Positions 1 to 10,978 of a stretch of 64,000 nt of DNA are shown here, piece by piece. Numbering within the stretch: position 1 is the stretch's first letter; every line of letters begins with the position of its first letter. The notes under the pieces are model-generated. The model was given only the letters and a program-made list of their open reading frames with translations. It searched no databases and was not told the origin of the DNA. The position numbers and the translations under genes were made by a program. The DNA lies in assembly GCA_023512835.1 (NCBI GenBank), contig CM042087.1:52136265-52200264 (forward strand). Reading direction: 5' to 3'. The DNA is from Taxillus chinensis. Its lineage: Eukaryota > Streptophyta > Magnoliopsida > Santalales > Loranthaceae.

Positions 1-1077
1 GTGATTATTCAATGAGTCCGTGGTTAATGGGGATTAAGGGTTCGTCTCGTGTTAGTTTTGCAATAGAGCTTCGTGGGAAATCTGGTAGCCATAGAGAGGT
101 GGGGGATGAGTGTTATGTGTATACCATGTAGGTGTGAAATTTTGGAATTTAAGCGTCACTCTGAATTAGGTGTTGTTTGGAATGCATGATCTGTGGAGTG
201 CTTTAATTGTATGGATGGATATGTAAATTTATAATATTGTGTTTTTATTCATACTCTAACATTGTTAACTTCTTAGATAACCAACTCTAATGCATTGGCT
301 ATCCTCTGTCAAGTTTTAGCTAGTGTGTACACCCACTCTTGACTTAGATTCCTAACATACTCGAGCTTTCACAGCGTAAGCATTTCTAAGTTAGATTATG
401 TGGGTTCTCTGGGTATTAATTTCACCTTTTAGTCCTTTATGATTTACCCTAATACTAGAACAAAGTGATCACCTTAATCATAGACTTATAAGCATCCACA
501 TAGTCTATTAATCCAACGAGAATTCGTAAGATAATAATTAAACAAATATTCATAATAGGAAATCAAACTACATCTATTTAATATATTAAATTCATTCAAT
601 TCCAATATAAGAACAAGCTGGGGTTCCAGAATACATAAAGGGAAAGAATGAGAATTAAATCAAATGCATGAACCTAGGTTGTCAATCCAAGTGTTGTACT
701 ATCCTGTTTAGCCTCCAGTCTTCCTTCCTGCTCCTTCCCCCAAAGCCTGGACGAAGAACCTTGACCAACTCTCACATCTCCTCTCGAACTCTCTAGAAAT
801 GGTCTCTCAATGTATGTATATGAAATGGCAGTCTCCAGCCCTCTCAAAAATAAGTTTGTCCTCTCTTTATATATCCTCTGAAATTAGGGCAACCACAATT
901 ATGAATTTAATTTGTTTTTTAGTTGACTTAATCTCTGCCCTACATCTGTGAGGTTTGAGAAGCTATATAAATCTCAGCCATACATGTGTAAGCCCTTGGA
1001 AGACATGTCAGTCTTGGAAATTATGTTGGTTGGGTTGGAATCAGTGCAAATCTAACAAAACGGGTTGGTCAGATAAA

Positions 1078-1545
1078 AGGAGCTTCTTCCGACCAACTCC
1101 GAAATTCACCCGGCCAAAAGAGAAGTAGTTGATTTAAGACCTTTAGATTCCAAAATAAATTTATTCCCTTAGCCAGGCAAAGCTCATCCGACCACCTCAA
1201 AATTCACCCAATTAGAAGGAAATTCTTTGATTCAAGACCTAAATCAGCTAAATATGTAATTTCCAGCTTGGTCAAGTAAAGGTCAGGTGAAGGGGCTTTA
1301 TCCGACCAGCCTCAAAATTCACCCGACTAGAAGAGACTTCATCAATTAGAGACCTGAATCTGCCAAAAATGAAATTTTGCCTTAATTGGAGATGGTCAGG
1401 TGAAGAGGCTTCATCCAACCAACCTCAAAATTTACCCGACTAAAAGACTTTTTTTCAATTTAATGCTTGAATGCTCCAAAAATGGAGTTTTTGCCTTAAT
1501 CGAGTAAAATTCTCCGATCACCAAATTTTGTCTGAATTGTCTTGA
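1078..1545. repeat. degenerate ~109-bp tandem repeat, about 5 copies
   Basis: A core reading CCGACC...CTCAAAATTCACCCGACTAGAAG recurs with its CCGACC-like start at 1089, 1198, 1302, 1415 and 1513. Spacings are 109, 104, 113 and 98 bp. The copies have diverged by substitutions and small indels, so the array is old. Each unit also carries a GGTCAGGTGAAG-like and a TTCAAGACCT-like block. Confidence 0.7.
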
Positions 1546-1775
1546 TTTGGCTTCTGGGGTCACAATCTCCTCTTTATTCCTTTAATTCATGGAATCTAAT
1601 AAAAAAAGCAAAACACCACAAAAACCCTAAGAAACTTCCTTGGTTGTAATATTACAGGATTTATGCAATTTAACCAAAAATGGGTGAAAACATAATTGAA
1701 CACATGGAATATGCACCCAAAATGGCCTAGAATTAGGGGTTAAATGCCCATAAGAAACCCCCTCGCACTTGGAAT

Positions 1776-1825
1776 TAAGTTTTATTTATTCTTGTTCGTC
1801 CCGGGCAAGAATAAAATAAAACTTA
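1776..1825. repeat. hairpin, 19/20-nt arms, 11-nt loop
   Basis: TAAGTTTTATTTATTCTTG is followed by an 11-nt loop (TTCGTCCCGGG) and the near-perfect inverse arm ending in ACTTA at 1825. One unpaired base separates the arms from a perfect match. It follows a C-rich, PPT-like stretch, the usual place for an LTR-retrotransposon 3' end; function unknown. Confidence 0.7.
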
Positions 1826-1976
1826 GAATCATAAAGGGGTGTAAATTAAGAAAATCAAGAACACAATTTAGATGATAATTTCATATGGATATACTATCAC
1901 CAAAAATGGACATGTAATGGAGTAAAGAACATAATGATGCAGTTTTAGGGAATTTATATTACTAACTTGTTTTATG

Positions 1977-3660
1977 TGTCATCACCCGTTTTTGACCTGG
2001 CTCATCTGGTTTTGTGAAAGGACTTCAACGTTGGTTCATTCAGTTAATCCTAGAGTCATCCCCGCACAAGGCTCACACAAACCATAAAAGAATAGAAAAC
2101 ACGAGTCACCACCAAACAATTTAGAGGTGTGATTGGGCTCCTAGAAAAAAAATGTTTATGGTTCCAGAGAATTAGGTTCGAGAGTCGGTTACGTGTGGGG
2201 AAGAAAGAAAAACTCTTTCACCCCCACAATGGCCGCAATTGGTTCTAGTATTGATATATGGGTGTTTGCTTGCAGAGAATAAAAATATAAAATATAACTT
2301 CCCTTTAATTTCATATTCAAAGACTCCTCAATTCTCATGCTTGAAAAGGGAGTTCCAAGACATTGGTAGCATTTAATGCACTTGGAAAATGAGTTTTTTG
2401 GATTTTTTTTAGAGTCCTGATGCTTTGGACAGATCTATGGAGGAGCTATTTTGCAGTTTTTTCGAATCATTGGGATGATTTCTAGACAACTAGAGCTTAT
2501 TCCACATTATGGGGATGATTTCTGGACTATTGGGATCTTATTCCGCATCATTAGGTCCATATTCCGTATCTTTTGGGCTTATTCCGGATTTGACAAAGTT
2601 TGACCACCGGATCTGGGCTTATTCCCGATTTAAGCAACTTTGACCTCCGAATCTAGGCTTATTACGGATCATTGGGCCCCTACTCCATATCATCCTTAAT
2701 CTGGATTTGGGCTTACTCCGGATTTGATCAAGTTTGACCTCTGGATTTTGCGTTTCTCAAAAATATTCTGGATTTGGGTCCCATTGCCAGTTGGTGACTC
2801 CTCTTGGACTTCCCTGGGCCTGTCATTCTTACTTGCTGTGTAAGGAGAGTATCTTTGTATATAAACTAGGTGAAGGAGAAGCAAAACTGTCAATGTGGGA
2901 CAAACATACATTTGAATAACCAAAATTCGTGAAAAATAAGGCAAATTTCTAAAGCAACTTCAAAAATTTATAACTTTCTCCACAGAGCTCCGATTAAGGT
3001 CAAATTGGTATTATTTTGCTCAAAATTCTGTTATCTATCTTTTGAAATTAGAATCACTCAAAAAGGATCAGCCGTTTTAAAGAAAATCTTAAAAAACCGC
3101 ACATGGATACATGCCAAAGTAAGCATTTTGCCCGTCTAATTCAAAGAATCATAACTAATTTCACACAGATTGGAATAACCTCAAATCAATTGGAAATGAT
3201 ATATAAAGAAGTTATCTAACCAACGCGAATGACCATGCTCGGTTCCAGTAAGTATTGAGAAAGTTATTGGCAAAAAATGCGCTGCGCACCGGTTGTCCCA
3301 CCCAAACTCGAATACTAACTTCAAAAAATCATAACTAAATGTATAGAGATCGGAATAACCTCAAACTAGTTGGTAATGATAGATAATTATGTTATCTAAC
3401 CAATGAAAGTAACTTTGTTTGAGTATGACAAGTATCAGGGAAGTTATTGGCAAAACAACACGCTATGCACTGGCTATCCAATTCAAATTCATACAAAACT
3501 TGATACTTTATCATAATCTCTCCATTTCTTCTCGGAATCAAGTGTGGTCAAGTGCATCATTCTCCAAATTTCATCCTATATCACTTAGTGCTTTCCTTGG
3601 TGTATTTAGAGGTCTCCTAAAGTGGTCCTTAGTCTTGTGATGGAGTTCAACATCATGGTC
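1977..3660 (-). mobile_element. degenerate Tat-like gypsy LTR remnant
   Basis: The start TGTCATCACCCGTTTTTG and the following GAGTCACCACC and GTCGGTTACGTGTGGGGAAG blocks match in order the beginning of the element A LTR at 4431 (TGTCATCACTGG..., AGTCGCCACC, GTTGGTTACATGTAGGGAAGG). The far end (about 3500-3650, with GGTCAAGTGCATCATTCTCC and CATCCTATATCAC) matches the A LTR near 7340-7440. It is therefore an older, diverged relative in the same orientation. The right border is approximate. It also carries a series of CTTATTCCG motifs (2490-2725). Confidence 0.6.
2490..2725 (-). promoter_or_regulatory. cluster of CGGAATAAG-type motifs in a gypsy LTR
   Basis: CTTATTCCG-like sites (sense strand of this LTR: CGGAATAAG) begin near 2496, 2537, 2558, 2578, 2618, 2658, 2680 and 2712. 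Most spacings are near 20 or 40 bp. They alternate with GGATTTGACC-like blocks. The same two blocks occur in the G LTR, and the first is the array motif of the copia C LTR. A regulatory role is inferred. Confidence 0.5.
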
Positions 3661-4430
3661 CAACAATCACATGCAATCCTAGTTAATTACTAAGGAGCAG
3701 CTAAATTGTCAACTCTTAAAGCAACACCAACAAACCCTTGAAATTCTCACAGTTAAAACAAAGGAACCTCACTCAAATGATTAGCTTCCCATCACTCACA
3801 CTCCATATGCCCACGAGTTTTCAGACCTTAGAGAAATATATGGAGTTCATACTCTGGTGATTCATCAAGTCTTACCACAATCCTTAACCTCCACAATAGT
3901 TGCATTAAGAGGTGAATTACCCAAGTGATGCTTGGAACTAACACTACAGAATTGACTTCCTATTCTTCTACATGAGTGGCATACTAAATTGAATGAACAT
4001 GGGGTGTACAGTAACAATAAAACTCTGAGCTAATAATAGATGCCACACTAGTTTACATCATTTTACCCCATAATTGTATTCTTTCTTTCTTTTTCTCTTT
4101 CTTTTTTCATATGGTCACAAAACATAAGTATATATATGGGGTTTTCACATTAATGCAACATGTAGCTTCAGTTCAGTCAATTAACCACCAACATTGTCAC
4201 CATAACTTACTAACACTGCATTTGTCTAAGCTCATCAACTAGGGGATATAATCACACTTAAAGAATAATGATAGTGATGGACTGTTTCTCTCAAGAACAC
4301 ACAATTCCACGGGGCAAATGGAAGCGATATTAAAAAGTGACAACCAATGCTAAGAACCCAAGTTGTTAACTCATACATGTGATGATTTCATTCCAATCAA
4401 CTAGAAAGTTATAAAAGGCCTAAACATTAT
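3661..4430. other. AT-rich intergenic or repeat debris, nothing recognised
   Basis: No ORF with a known domain, no clear repeat. It lies between the degenerate LTR and the left end of element A. The last five bases before A are ATTAT, the presumed target-site sequence of A, but A has lost its other end so this cannot be checked. Confidence 0.4.
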
Positions 4431-4889
4431 TGTCATCACTGGTTTTCGTCCGGGCCCTTTTGGGGTGAGCTCAAACTAAACCAATGGTGAGAAATTTTAG
4501 AGTCGCCACCAACTGTTTTTGGGGTACAATTGGATACCCTCTACTTTGAGTAGTTTTAAGTGTATGGTCTGCGTTATCAGAGATGGGTTCGGGAGTTGGT
4601 TACATGTAGGGAAGGATTAGCACCCCTACAGCGCCCTTTCGGTATCTAATTTAGGAGGAGGAGGTTTTATTTTATTTATACTGCCATGACTGGGCTAAGT
4701 TAAAAAGTTTATGGTTTCTATTTGGCTAAGTTTTTTATTAAAGTCATGTTTAAAATGGATTTATCCTAAATTTCTAAAGGGAATCCTAAAGGTTTTGGAT
4801 TTTTGAAGTGGATAATGAGAGCCTAGGGATTGGTTTGTTTTTTGGTTTTGCTCTTGGAAATTGAAATCCTAAAAAGTATTTGTTTATTT

Positions 4890-5235
4890 TTCCCTCTTTT
4901 TTTTAGAACATGCATTTTGTGTTTGTTTTTCTATATTTTTTTGTTGTTTTTTTGTTTTTTTGTTTTTTGTTTTTTTTTTGTTTTTTTGTTTTTGTTGGAA
5001 GACATTTGGAAAACATTTTATGAAAACATTTTCAAAACATGTTGTTGAAGATATTTAAAAAAAACATTTTATTAAAAAAACGTTTTGTTTTTGTTTTTTT
5101 GGTTTGTTTTTCTGTTTTGTTTTGTTTTTTGTTTGTTTGTTTGTTTGTTTGTTTTGTTTTCTCTTCTTTTTTTTTTAAAACATTTTGAAAATTATTTATT
5201 GAAAACGTTTTGAAAAACATGTTTGTTTTTTTTTT
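4890..5235. repeat. T-rich low-complexity tract
   Basis: Long runs of T broken by single G (TTTTTTTG units, then GTTT repeats around 5130-5155). Open frames across it are compositional and not genes. Confidence 0.8.
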
Positions 5236-6619
5236 TTGTGTTTTTCTTTTTTTGAAATTGAAAATACATATATCAAAATAGATGTGGAGTGTGTGAGTGT
5301 GACATCCACAAAAATAAAATCACTCTTTTTTTCTTTTCTTTTTGTTGCTTCTCATCTTCTCCTTTTGCTCTCTCTTTTTTTTCTTTCTTCTCTTCTTTTT
5401 TTTTTCTTTTTACTATACTTTACATATTACAACATACACATAGGAAGGAATACAGGAAAACACAATGAAAAAGGCTGAAAAGGGATTACACCAGATATAG
5501 ATAAGCTCAAAAACGAAAATTAGAAAAATGCTAAAAAAACAATTACACCAAATATAGATACAAATAAACTGAAAAAGTAGTGAAAAGATAAGGGCTGAAC
5601 CGACTTTGAAGCTTGCAACACCAATCTTCTGTTTGAACTCCTATCGGTGCTGATAATCACTTGCTTAGAACCAACAAAATCTGACAGGGAGGTTTGCAAG
5701 GGGGATTTCTTGGTATTTGAAAAGTGGAGTGATGTATTTTCTGAGTTTGAGTTTTTTGATGACTGGAAATAAGGAGGGTAGGCGTGAGAAATAGGGGATT
5801 GGAAAGGGATTGGTGTCTGTTATGTTTTTTGCTTGCTGAACATGCAGAAAAAAGTGCTGAAGTTGGGGCTGTTTTTTTTGTGTTTTTCCTTGCTAAAAAA
5901 AGAGCTGGCGTGAGAGGAGCGAAAGAGGATGAAGGGGTGATGTTGATTGCAGAAAAGTGGGCGTTTAATCTGAGAAGATGAGGCTGGGGCGTTTCTCTCC
6001 TTTCTTTCTTCTTCAATGATCTCTTTCTTCTTTTTTCTCAATGATCTCTCTCTCTTTTTTTCTTTCTTTCTTTTTCTGCACTAGAATGATGGAGGGTTCC
6101 CTCTTCCTCTTTTTTCTTTTTAACGAATTGTCGCCCTCTGTCTGTACTGGGATGAAGGAGGGACGTGAATGGTAGCAGGGTTTCAACGATAAGGGGGCTC
6201 TCTGTTTTTTCTTTCTTTCTTTTTCTGCACTGGAATGATGGAGGGTTCCCTCTTCCTCTTTTTTTTGATGGCTCTCTTCAACGAAAACCCAACCTCTTTC
6301 TTTTTTGAGGGAACTGCAGACTGCATCTTAAAGGGCTGCAGAAAAATTTTTGGCTGGATTATTATTAATTGCTGCATTTAATGCTCCATTATGAAGGCAG
6401 CATTTTTAATTGAAGGTTTTGTACTTTGTCTGGTGGACAGCTTGTGCGGAAAACAGGGGAGCTCGTGATTGCCTTTTTGAATTTGTATTTTAGCAGCACA
6501 TGTGACTGACAGGTTGGTGAGAAATGATTCCTTGTCTGATGGCCAGCGCAGAAGACGGGTCTCGTGAAGCCAGCGAGAAGAATAAGCCAGCGAGGAAGCC
6601 AGCGAGAAAAATCAGCGAA

Positions 6620-7090
6620 GGCAAAAAAAAGGGTCGGAGGTTCGAAGTGTCGGCAGGTCGGAGCGTCGGTAGGTCGGAGCGTCGGCGGGTCGAAGTGTCG
6701 GCAGCGAGGCTTTGAGGGTCGAAGGGTCGGAGGTGGAAGGCGTACGGGTGCCGCGGGTCGAAGGAGTCGTAAGTCGCGGGCATCGTAAGTCGCGGGTCGA
6801 AGTGTCGGCAACGAGGCTTCGGGGAACAGCGGTCAAAGGGCCAAATGGTCGGATTGTCAGCAGCGGGGCTTCGAGGCTTCGAGTCTTCGAGGCTTCGAGG
6901 CTTCGGGGCTTCGAGGCTTCGGGGCTTCGAGCTTCGGGACTTCGGGGCTTCGAGGCTTCGAACTTCGGGACTTCGGGGCTTCGAACTTCGGGCTTCGAGG
7001 CTTCGAGGTTCGGGACTTCGGGGCTTCGAGCTTCGGGGCTTCGAGGCTTCGAGCTTCGGGGTCAATGGGTCGAAGTGTCGGCAAGTCAAC
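6620..7090. repeat. GC-rich GCTTCGAGG / GGTCGGAGCGTCG minisatellite inside LTR A
   Basis: The left part repeats GTCGGAGCGTCGG-like units. The right part (about 6865-7065) is an almost pure 8-9-bp GCTTCGAGG / CTTCGGGG repeat. It is extremely CpG-rich compared with the AT-rich surroundings. Open frames in several registers on both strands arise from the repeat. Confidence 0.8.
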
Positions 7091-7606
7091 GGTCAACGGT
7101 CAACCCCTTTTTTTTCTTGTTTTTTTTTAATTACCTTTTTACCCCCACCAAAAATGCAAAAATGGATAACCTTCCAGGAATTGTTTGGGGGGATCCATAT
7201 TCGCCTACATGGGCATTTTGAAGAGTTTCGCATGATCACTTTTGCGGGCAGTTTGACCAGGGGCATTGACCGTCTTTTGGCAAGTTTGACTTTTTCCAAC
7301 GAAAGTTGTTTTGGCCATAACTTCTTCATTTTAAGTCCGATTTGAGCTCGGTCAAGTGCGTTGGTCTCCAATTTTCATCCTCCATCACCTGGTGTTGGTC
7401 TTGGGGCGCTTCAAGGACTTGTAGCAAAAGTCATTAATTTTACTCCCCCATTCGTGTCAATTGTATCCATCTCGTGCAGATTGGGGTAGACCATTCCTTG
7501 GAAGTATGGGATCATTGTGGACCTGTTCAATAAGGTATATGGCATGGGCAGAAAGGTATATCAAATGGGGTTAGTATGTCCAACCCGGACAAAATAGGGT
7601 CCTACA

Positions 7607-7619
7607 GCTGCCCCTCTTT
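7607..7619 (-). promoter_or_regulatory. element A polypurine tract
   Basis: On the minus strand AAAGAGGGGCAGC lies immediately before the LTR start TGTAGG. This is the plus-strand primer site of reverse transcription. Confidence 0.8.
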
Positions 7620-7819
7620 GTGCACTGTTTGTATACAAAAAGCGTACAAAGATAAAAGGGAGTCATTTTGGACGGGTTGGAGCACTTACCTGACTTACCT
7701 AGAGGAAGAAGTGCGACGGTTGGGTTTGTCCCCGAGAGGGAAAAGGGGCTTCATAGGCCGGTATGCTTGGATAATACCTTGATGAGGCATCTAAGGCCGC
7801 TGACATCCGGAGATTGAAA

Positions 7820-8658
7820 GCCTACAACAATGACAGGCTTGAACTGAAAAAGAGAAAAGGCCCACAACAATGATGGGCGTGAACTAAAAGTTGAAAGGCC
7901 CACAGCAACGATAGGCTCGAATTGAAAAATGGAAAAAGGCCCACAACAATGATGGGTTTAAACTGAAAGGCCCACAGCAACGATAGGCTCGAATTGAAAA
8001 ATGGAAAAAGGCCCACAACAATGATGGGCTTGAATTGAAAACTGAAAGGCCCACAGCAACGATAGGCTCGAATTAAAAATGGAAAAAGGCCCACAACAAT
8101 GATGGGCTTGAATTGAAAACCGAAAGGCCCACAACGAACGATAGGCTCGAATTGAAAAATGGAAAACGGCCCACAACAATGATGGTCTTGAATTGAAAAC
8201 CGAAAGGCCCACAAAGAACGATAGGCTCGAATTAAAAATGGAAAAAGGCCCACAACAACGATGGGCTTGAATTGAAAACGGATAGCCCACAGCAACGATG
8301 GGCTTGAACCGAAAATGGATAGCCCACAAGAACGATAGGCTTAAAGTGAAAATGGGAAAGCCCACAGCAACGATAGGCTTAAAGTGAAAATGGAAAAGCC
8401 CACAGCAACGATAGGCTTAAACGGAAAAATGAAAGGCCCACTGCAACGATAGCCTTGAATTGAAAATGGAAACCCCACAGCAACGATAGGCTTAAAATGA
8501 AAACGGGAAAATGAAAGGCCCACTGCAACGATAGGCTCGAATCGAAAATGGAAAGCCCACAAAGAACGATAGAGCTTAAATTGCAAATGGATAGCCTACA
8601 ACAACGATAGGCTTGAATTGAAAATAAATAGCCCACAGCAACGATAGGCTTGAATTGG
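7820..8658 (-). repeat. ~40-bp tandem array in element A 3' UTR, about 20 copies
   Basis: Units of roughly 38-43 bp have the form GGCCCACARCAACGATRGGC + TYGAATTGAAAAnnGGAAA. Two subtypes (ACAACAATGATGGGCTTG and ACAGCAACGATAGGCTCG) alternate in part of the array, giving an ~80-bp higher-order unit. It sits between integrase and the PPT, the position where Tat-lineage elements are known to carry satellite-like arrays. Open frames on the minus strand across it are periodic artefacts. Confidence 0.9.
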
Positions 8659-9868
8659 GAAGACTTGTTGGAGACATCAAATGGTATTTGGGGAAATGCT
8701 TTTAGGAATTGGTGAGTTTGGGAAGTAACCCAATTTAAGCTCCCTCTACGAGTTCACTCAAGGAGATCGTTCTACGAGGTGACCCAAAATGGGAAAAGGT
8801 TGTCGAGTGCCAAAAGGATGCGTTTAAACTTTAGGGCAATTGCAAGGAAAGAGTTGTACAGTTGAACGAAGAAAGCTAGGATAGCTTGAAGAGAAGTTTG
8901 CTGAAAATGAGCTCCTAGGATCTCCAGAGGCAGCAACATTCCTGCAATTACAGAGTATGTTGAATGTATGCCAATGATGCATGGAATGCAATGTGCTGTA
9001 TGCGGGGATGCATAAACCTCAACTTGTGGTGAAATACGATGCAATGTGATGCCGTGCGATGTATGCATTGAATGCCACGTGATGTATCACTGAGGGTTTG
9101 GCCGTTGTTGGAGAGGTTGGCTAACATTCAACTTGTTGGGGAACAACGTTCTCTTTGGATGGAAAGCCCGTCCTGTCTTTGCTGGGGAACTCCCTGTTGT
9201 GCACGAAGGGTCTATTAAAATTCGCTTCGCCATATTGAGGAGATTGATTTGACGGCTTCTCTGGGATAGTGATATCCCGTGCAGATATGAGTACTCCGAG
9301 TTGGGGGCTTTAAGTTGTTTGGGGATTTTGAGCTTGGCCCTACTCATAAGGCAATGCTAGAAGAGCTCACTGGGGATTTAAGATGTTCTACTCAAATGTG
9401 AAATGAAAACGATGTAACATGATTAAAGAGATAAAAAGATTTTTGCTGGTTTAATTCCACAAAACATATTTATATCACAAAAAGTGTCCTATTGTCATAA
9501 TCTGATAAATAGAATCGCAAGTCTTTAAAAGCATAATGTACAAATTTGATTCGAGTGTGCCGCAGGTTTGACCAAGTCTTCCACTGTTTGCAGTCGCTGT
9601 TTTTGGATGATGTTGTCTCTCTTGCTTGAACGGACCCTATTTGTTGTGGTCTTGATCCTTTCGGGTTTAAGTGAACTGATTTCACCCTTCAAGATTTATT
9701 GTTGGCTTTGTATTTTACCCTTGGTGCCCTTTCGGGTTTTCACCAAGTCCGCCTTTGTTTTCTTTTTTGTCTTTTGTTGGAGCTTTGTATTTTACCCTTG
9801 GTGCCCTTTTGGGTTTTCACCAAGTCCGCTCATTACAGGAATGAGAATCTTGTTGGGAGACATGAGAG
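8659..9868 (-). other. element A 3' untranslated region
   Basis: Between the tandem array and the integrase stop codon. No domain is seen. It includes ATG-rich text around 8940-9080 and a short direct repeat (9705-9828). Confidence 0.5.
9705..9828. repeat. ~47-bp direct repeat, 77 bp apart
   Basis: GCTTTGTATTTTACCCTTGG...CACCAAGTCCG occurs at 9705-9751 and again at 9782-9828 with a single C/T difference seen. It is a local duplication in the element A 3' UTR. Confidence 0.8.
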
Positions 9869-10978
9869 TTAAGCATAAAACTTTTTGACGGCGTCATTAT
9901 TCACTGGATTAGGAAGCTCATCTCCGTCCATTTTGGCAAGGATCAATGCGCCTCCCGAGAATGCTTTTTTCACAACATATGGGCCTTTATAATTGGGAGT
10001 CCACTTGCCTCGATGGTCATGCTGGATTGGCAAGATCTTCTTGAGGACAAGATCACCCTCTTGAAAGCTTCTGGGCTTCACCTTTCTATTGTAATTGTTC
10101 ATCATTCTCTGTTGATACAATTGTCCTCTACAAACTGCTGCCAAGCGCTTGCCTTCAATTAAATTCAACTGCTCATAACGACTTTGGACCCATTCTGCTT
10201 CTTTGAGCTGAGTGTCCTTAAGTACTCGGAGGGAAGGTATCTCCACTTTGACCGGTAGGACTGCTTCCATACCATTGACCAAAGAAAATGGAGTTGCCCC
10301 AGTCGATGTACGCACTGAGGTACGATAAGCATGCAAAGCATAAGGTAGCTTCTCGTGCCAATCTTTGTACGTTTCGCTCATCTTTCTGATAATGTTCTTG
10401 ATGTTCTTGTTGGCTGCCTCGACTGCTCCATTCATCTTTGGGCGACAGGGGGTCGAGTTGCGGTGTTGAATTTTGTATGTTTCGCATAACCTCCCTATCA
10501 TCCGGCTGTTCAAATTGGCAGCATTGTCCGTTATGATCTGCTCGGGAAGACCATATCGGCATATGATGTTGTTCCGTATAAATCGAAGTACCACAGCCTG
10601 TGTGACATTAGCGTATGATGCTGCTTCTACCCACTTGGTGAAGTAATCAATGGCTACCAAAATGAAACGATGACCATTAGACGCTTTTGGAGATATTGGT
10701 CCGATAACGTCAATGCCCCAAAGTGAGAACGGCCACGAGGAGACCATCACGTGTAGTTTAGACGGCGGTACTTGAATCTTGTCGCCATAAATTTGACACT
10801 TGAGGCATTTGCGCACATATTCAATGCAATCTTTTTCCATGGTGACCCAATAGTAGCCCATTCGCATGATTTGTCTTGTTAATGCATGTCCGTTTGCATG
10901 TGAACCACATTCCCCTTCGTGCACTTCTTTCATGATTTGTGTTGATTCTTCTTTTGCCACACACCGCAATAGCACCAT
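9869..10978 (-). CDS. pol: element A integrase, open segment
   Basis: This 369-codon open segment catalyses insertion of retrotransposon cDNA. An HHCC zinc-binding region lies at residues ~20-61 (ending CLKC). The catalytic triad is visible as D90 (GIDVIG), D151 (ITDNAA) and E187 (GAVEAANKN), with exactly 35 residues between the second Asp and the Glu. The C-terminus ends VNNDAVKKFYA without a chromodomain, as expected for Tat/Athila-type elements. The first ~12 codons overlap the end of the preceding RNase H frame, so the Met is a convenience start within a former polyprotein. It is the best preserved pol part in the window, but the element lacks gag and its 5' LTR. Confidence 0.88.
   Translation of the reverse strand: MVLLRCVAKEESTQIMKEVHEGECGSHANGHALTRQIMRMGYYWVTMEKDCIEYVRKCLKCQIYGDKIQVPPSKLHVMVSSWPFSLWGIDVIGPISPKASNGHRFILVAIDYFTKWVEAASYANVTQAVVLRFIRNNIICRYGLPEQIITDNAANLNSRMIGRLCETYKIQHRNSTPCRPKMNGAVEAANKNIKNIIRKMSETYKDWHEKLPYALHAYRTSVRTSTGATPFSLVNGMEAVLPVKVEIPSLRVLKDTQLKEAEWVQSRYEQLNLIEGKRLAAVCRGQLYQQRMMNNYNRKVKPRSFQEGDLVLKKILPIQHDHRGKWTPNYKGPYVVKKAFSGGALILAKMDGDELPNPVNNDAVKKFYA

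Larger units (their letters stand above)
1..1976. other. AT-rich repeat-derived DNA, no gene
   Basis: No coding domain can be read in any frame. The stretch is AT-rich and contains an imperfect tandem repeat (1078-1545) and a long hairpin (1776-1825). The text around 1755-1775 (a C-rich run followed by CGCACTTGG) resembles a reverse-complemented polypurine tract region like the one next to LTR J3, so 1-1755 could be part of a minus-strand LTR. The termini were not located, so this is a weak inference. Confidence 0.4.
4431..7606 (-). repeat. element A 3' LTR (3176 bp)
   Basis: In the sense of the element the LTR begins TGTAGGACCC (complement of 7606) directly after the PPT and ends ...GATGACA (complement of 4431). 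The TG...CA ends and the adjoining PPT fix both borders. Inside are a T-rich low-complexity stretch (4890-5235) and a GC-rich GCTTCGAGG array (6620-7090). No second copy of this LTR lies in the window, so age cannot be estimated. Confidence 0.8.

Noticed and set aside
4830..5220. Phe-rich and Lys-rich ORFs
   Set aside because: Poly-T low complexity in LTR A.
6490..7221. Long frames on both strands (SKPRSLEAPKPR-like and GLRGFEASRLR-like)
   Set aside because: Produced by the GCTTCGAGG minisatellite, which lacks stops in several registers.
7822..8636. Overlapping minus-strand open frames rich in FKPIVVVGLFPF-type repeats
   Set aside because: They are translations of the ~40-bp tandem array of element A; periodic amino-acid text with no start context and open in more than one register.
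7820..8658. CRISPR-like regular array
   Set aside because: Units are contiguous and degenerate with no unique spacers, and the window is a plant nuclear genome.
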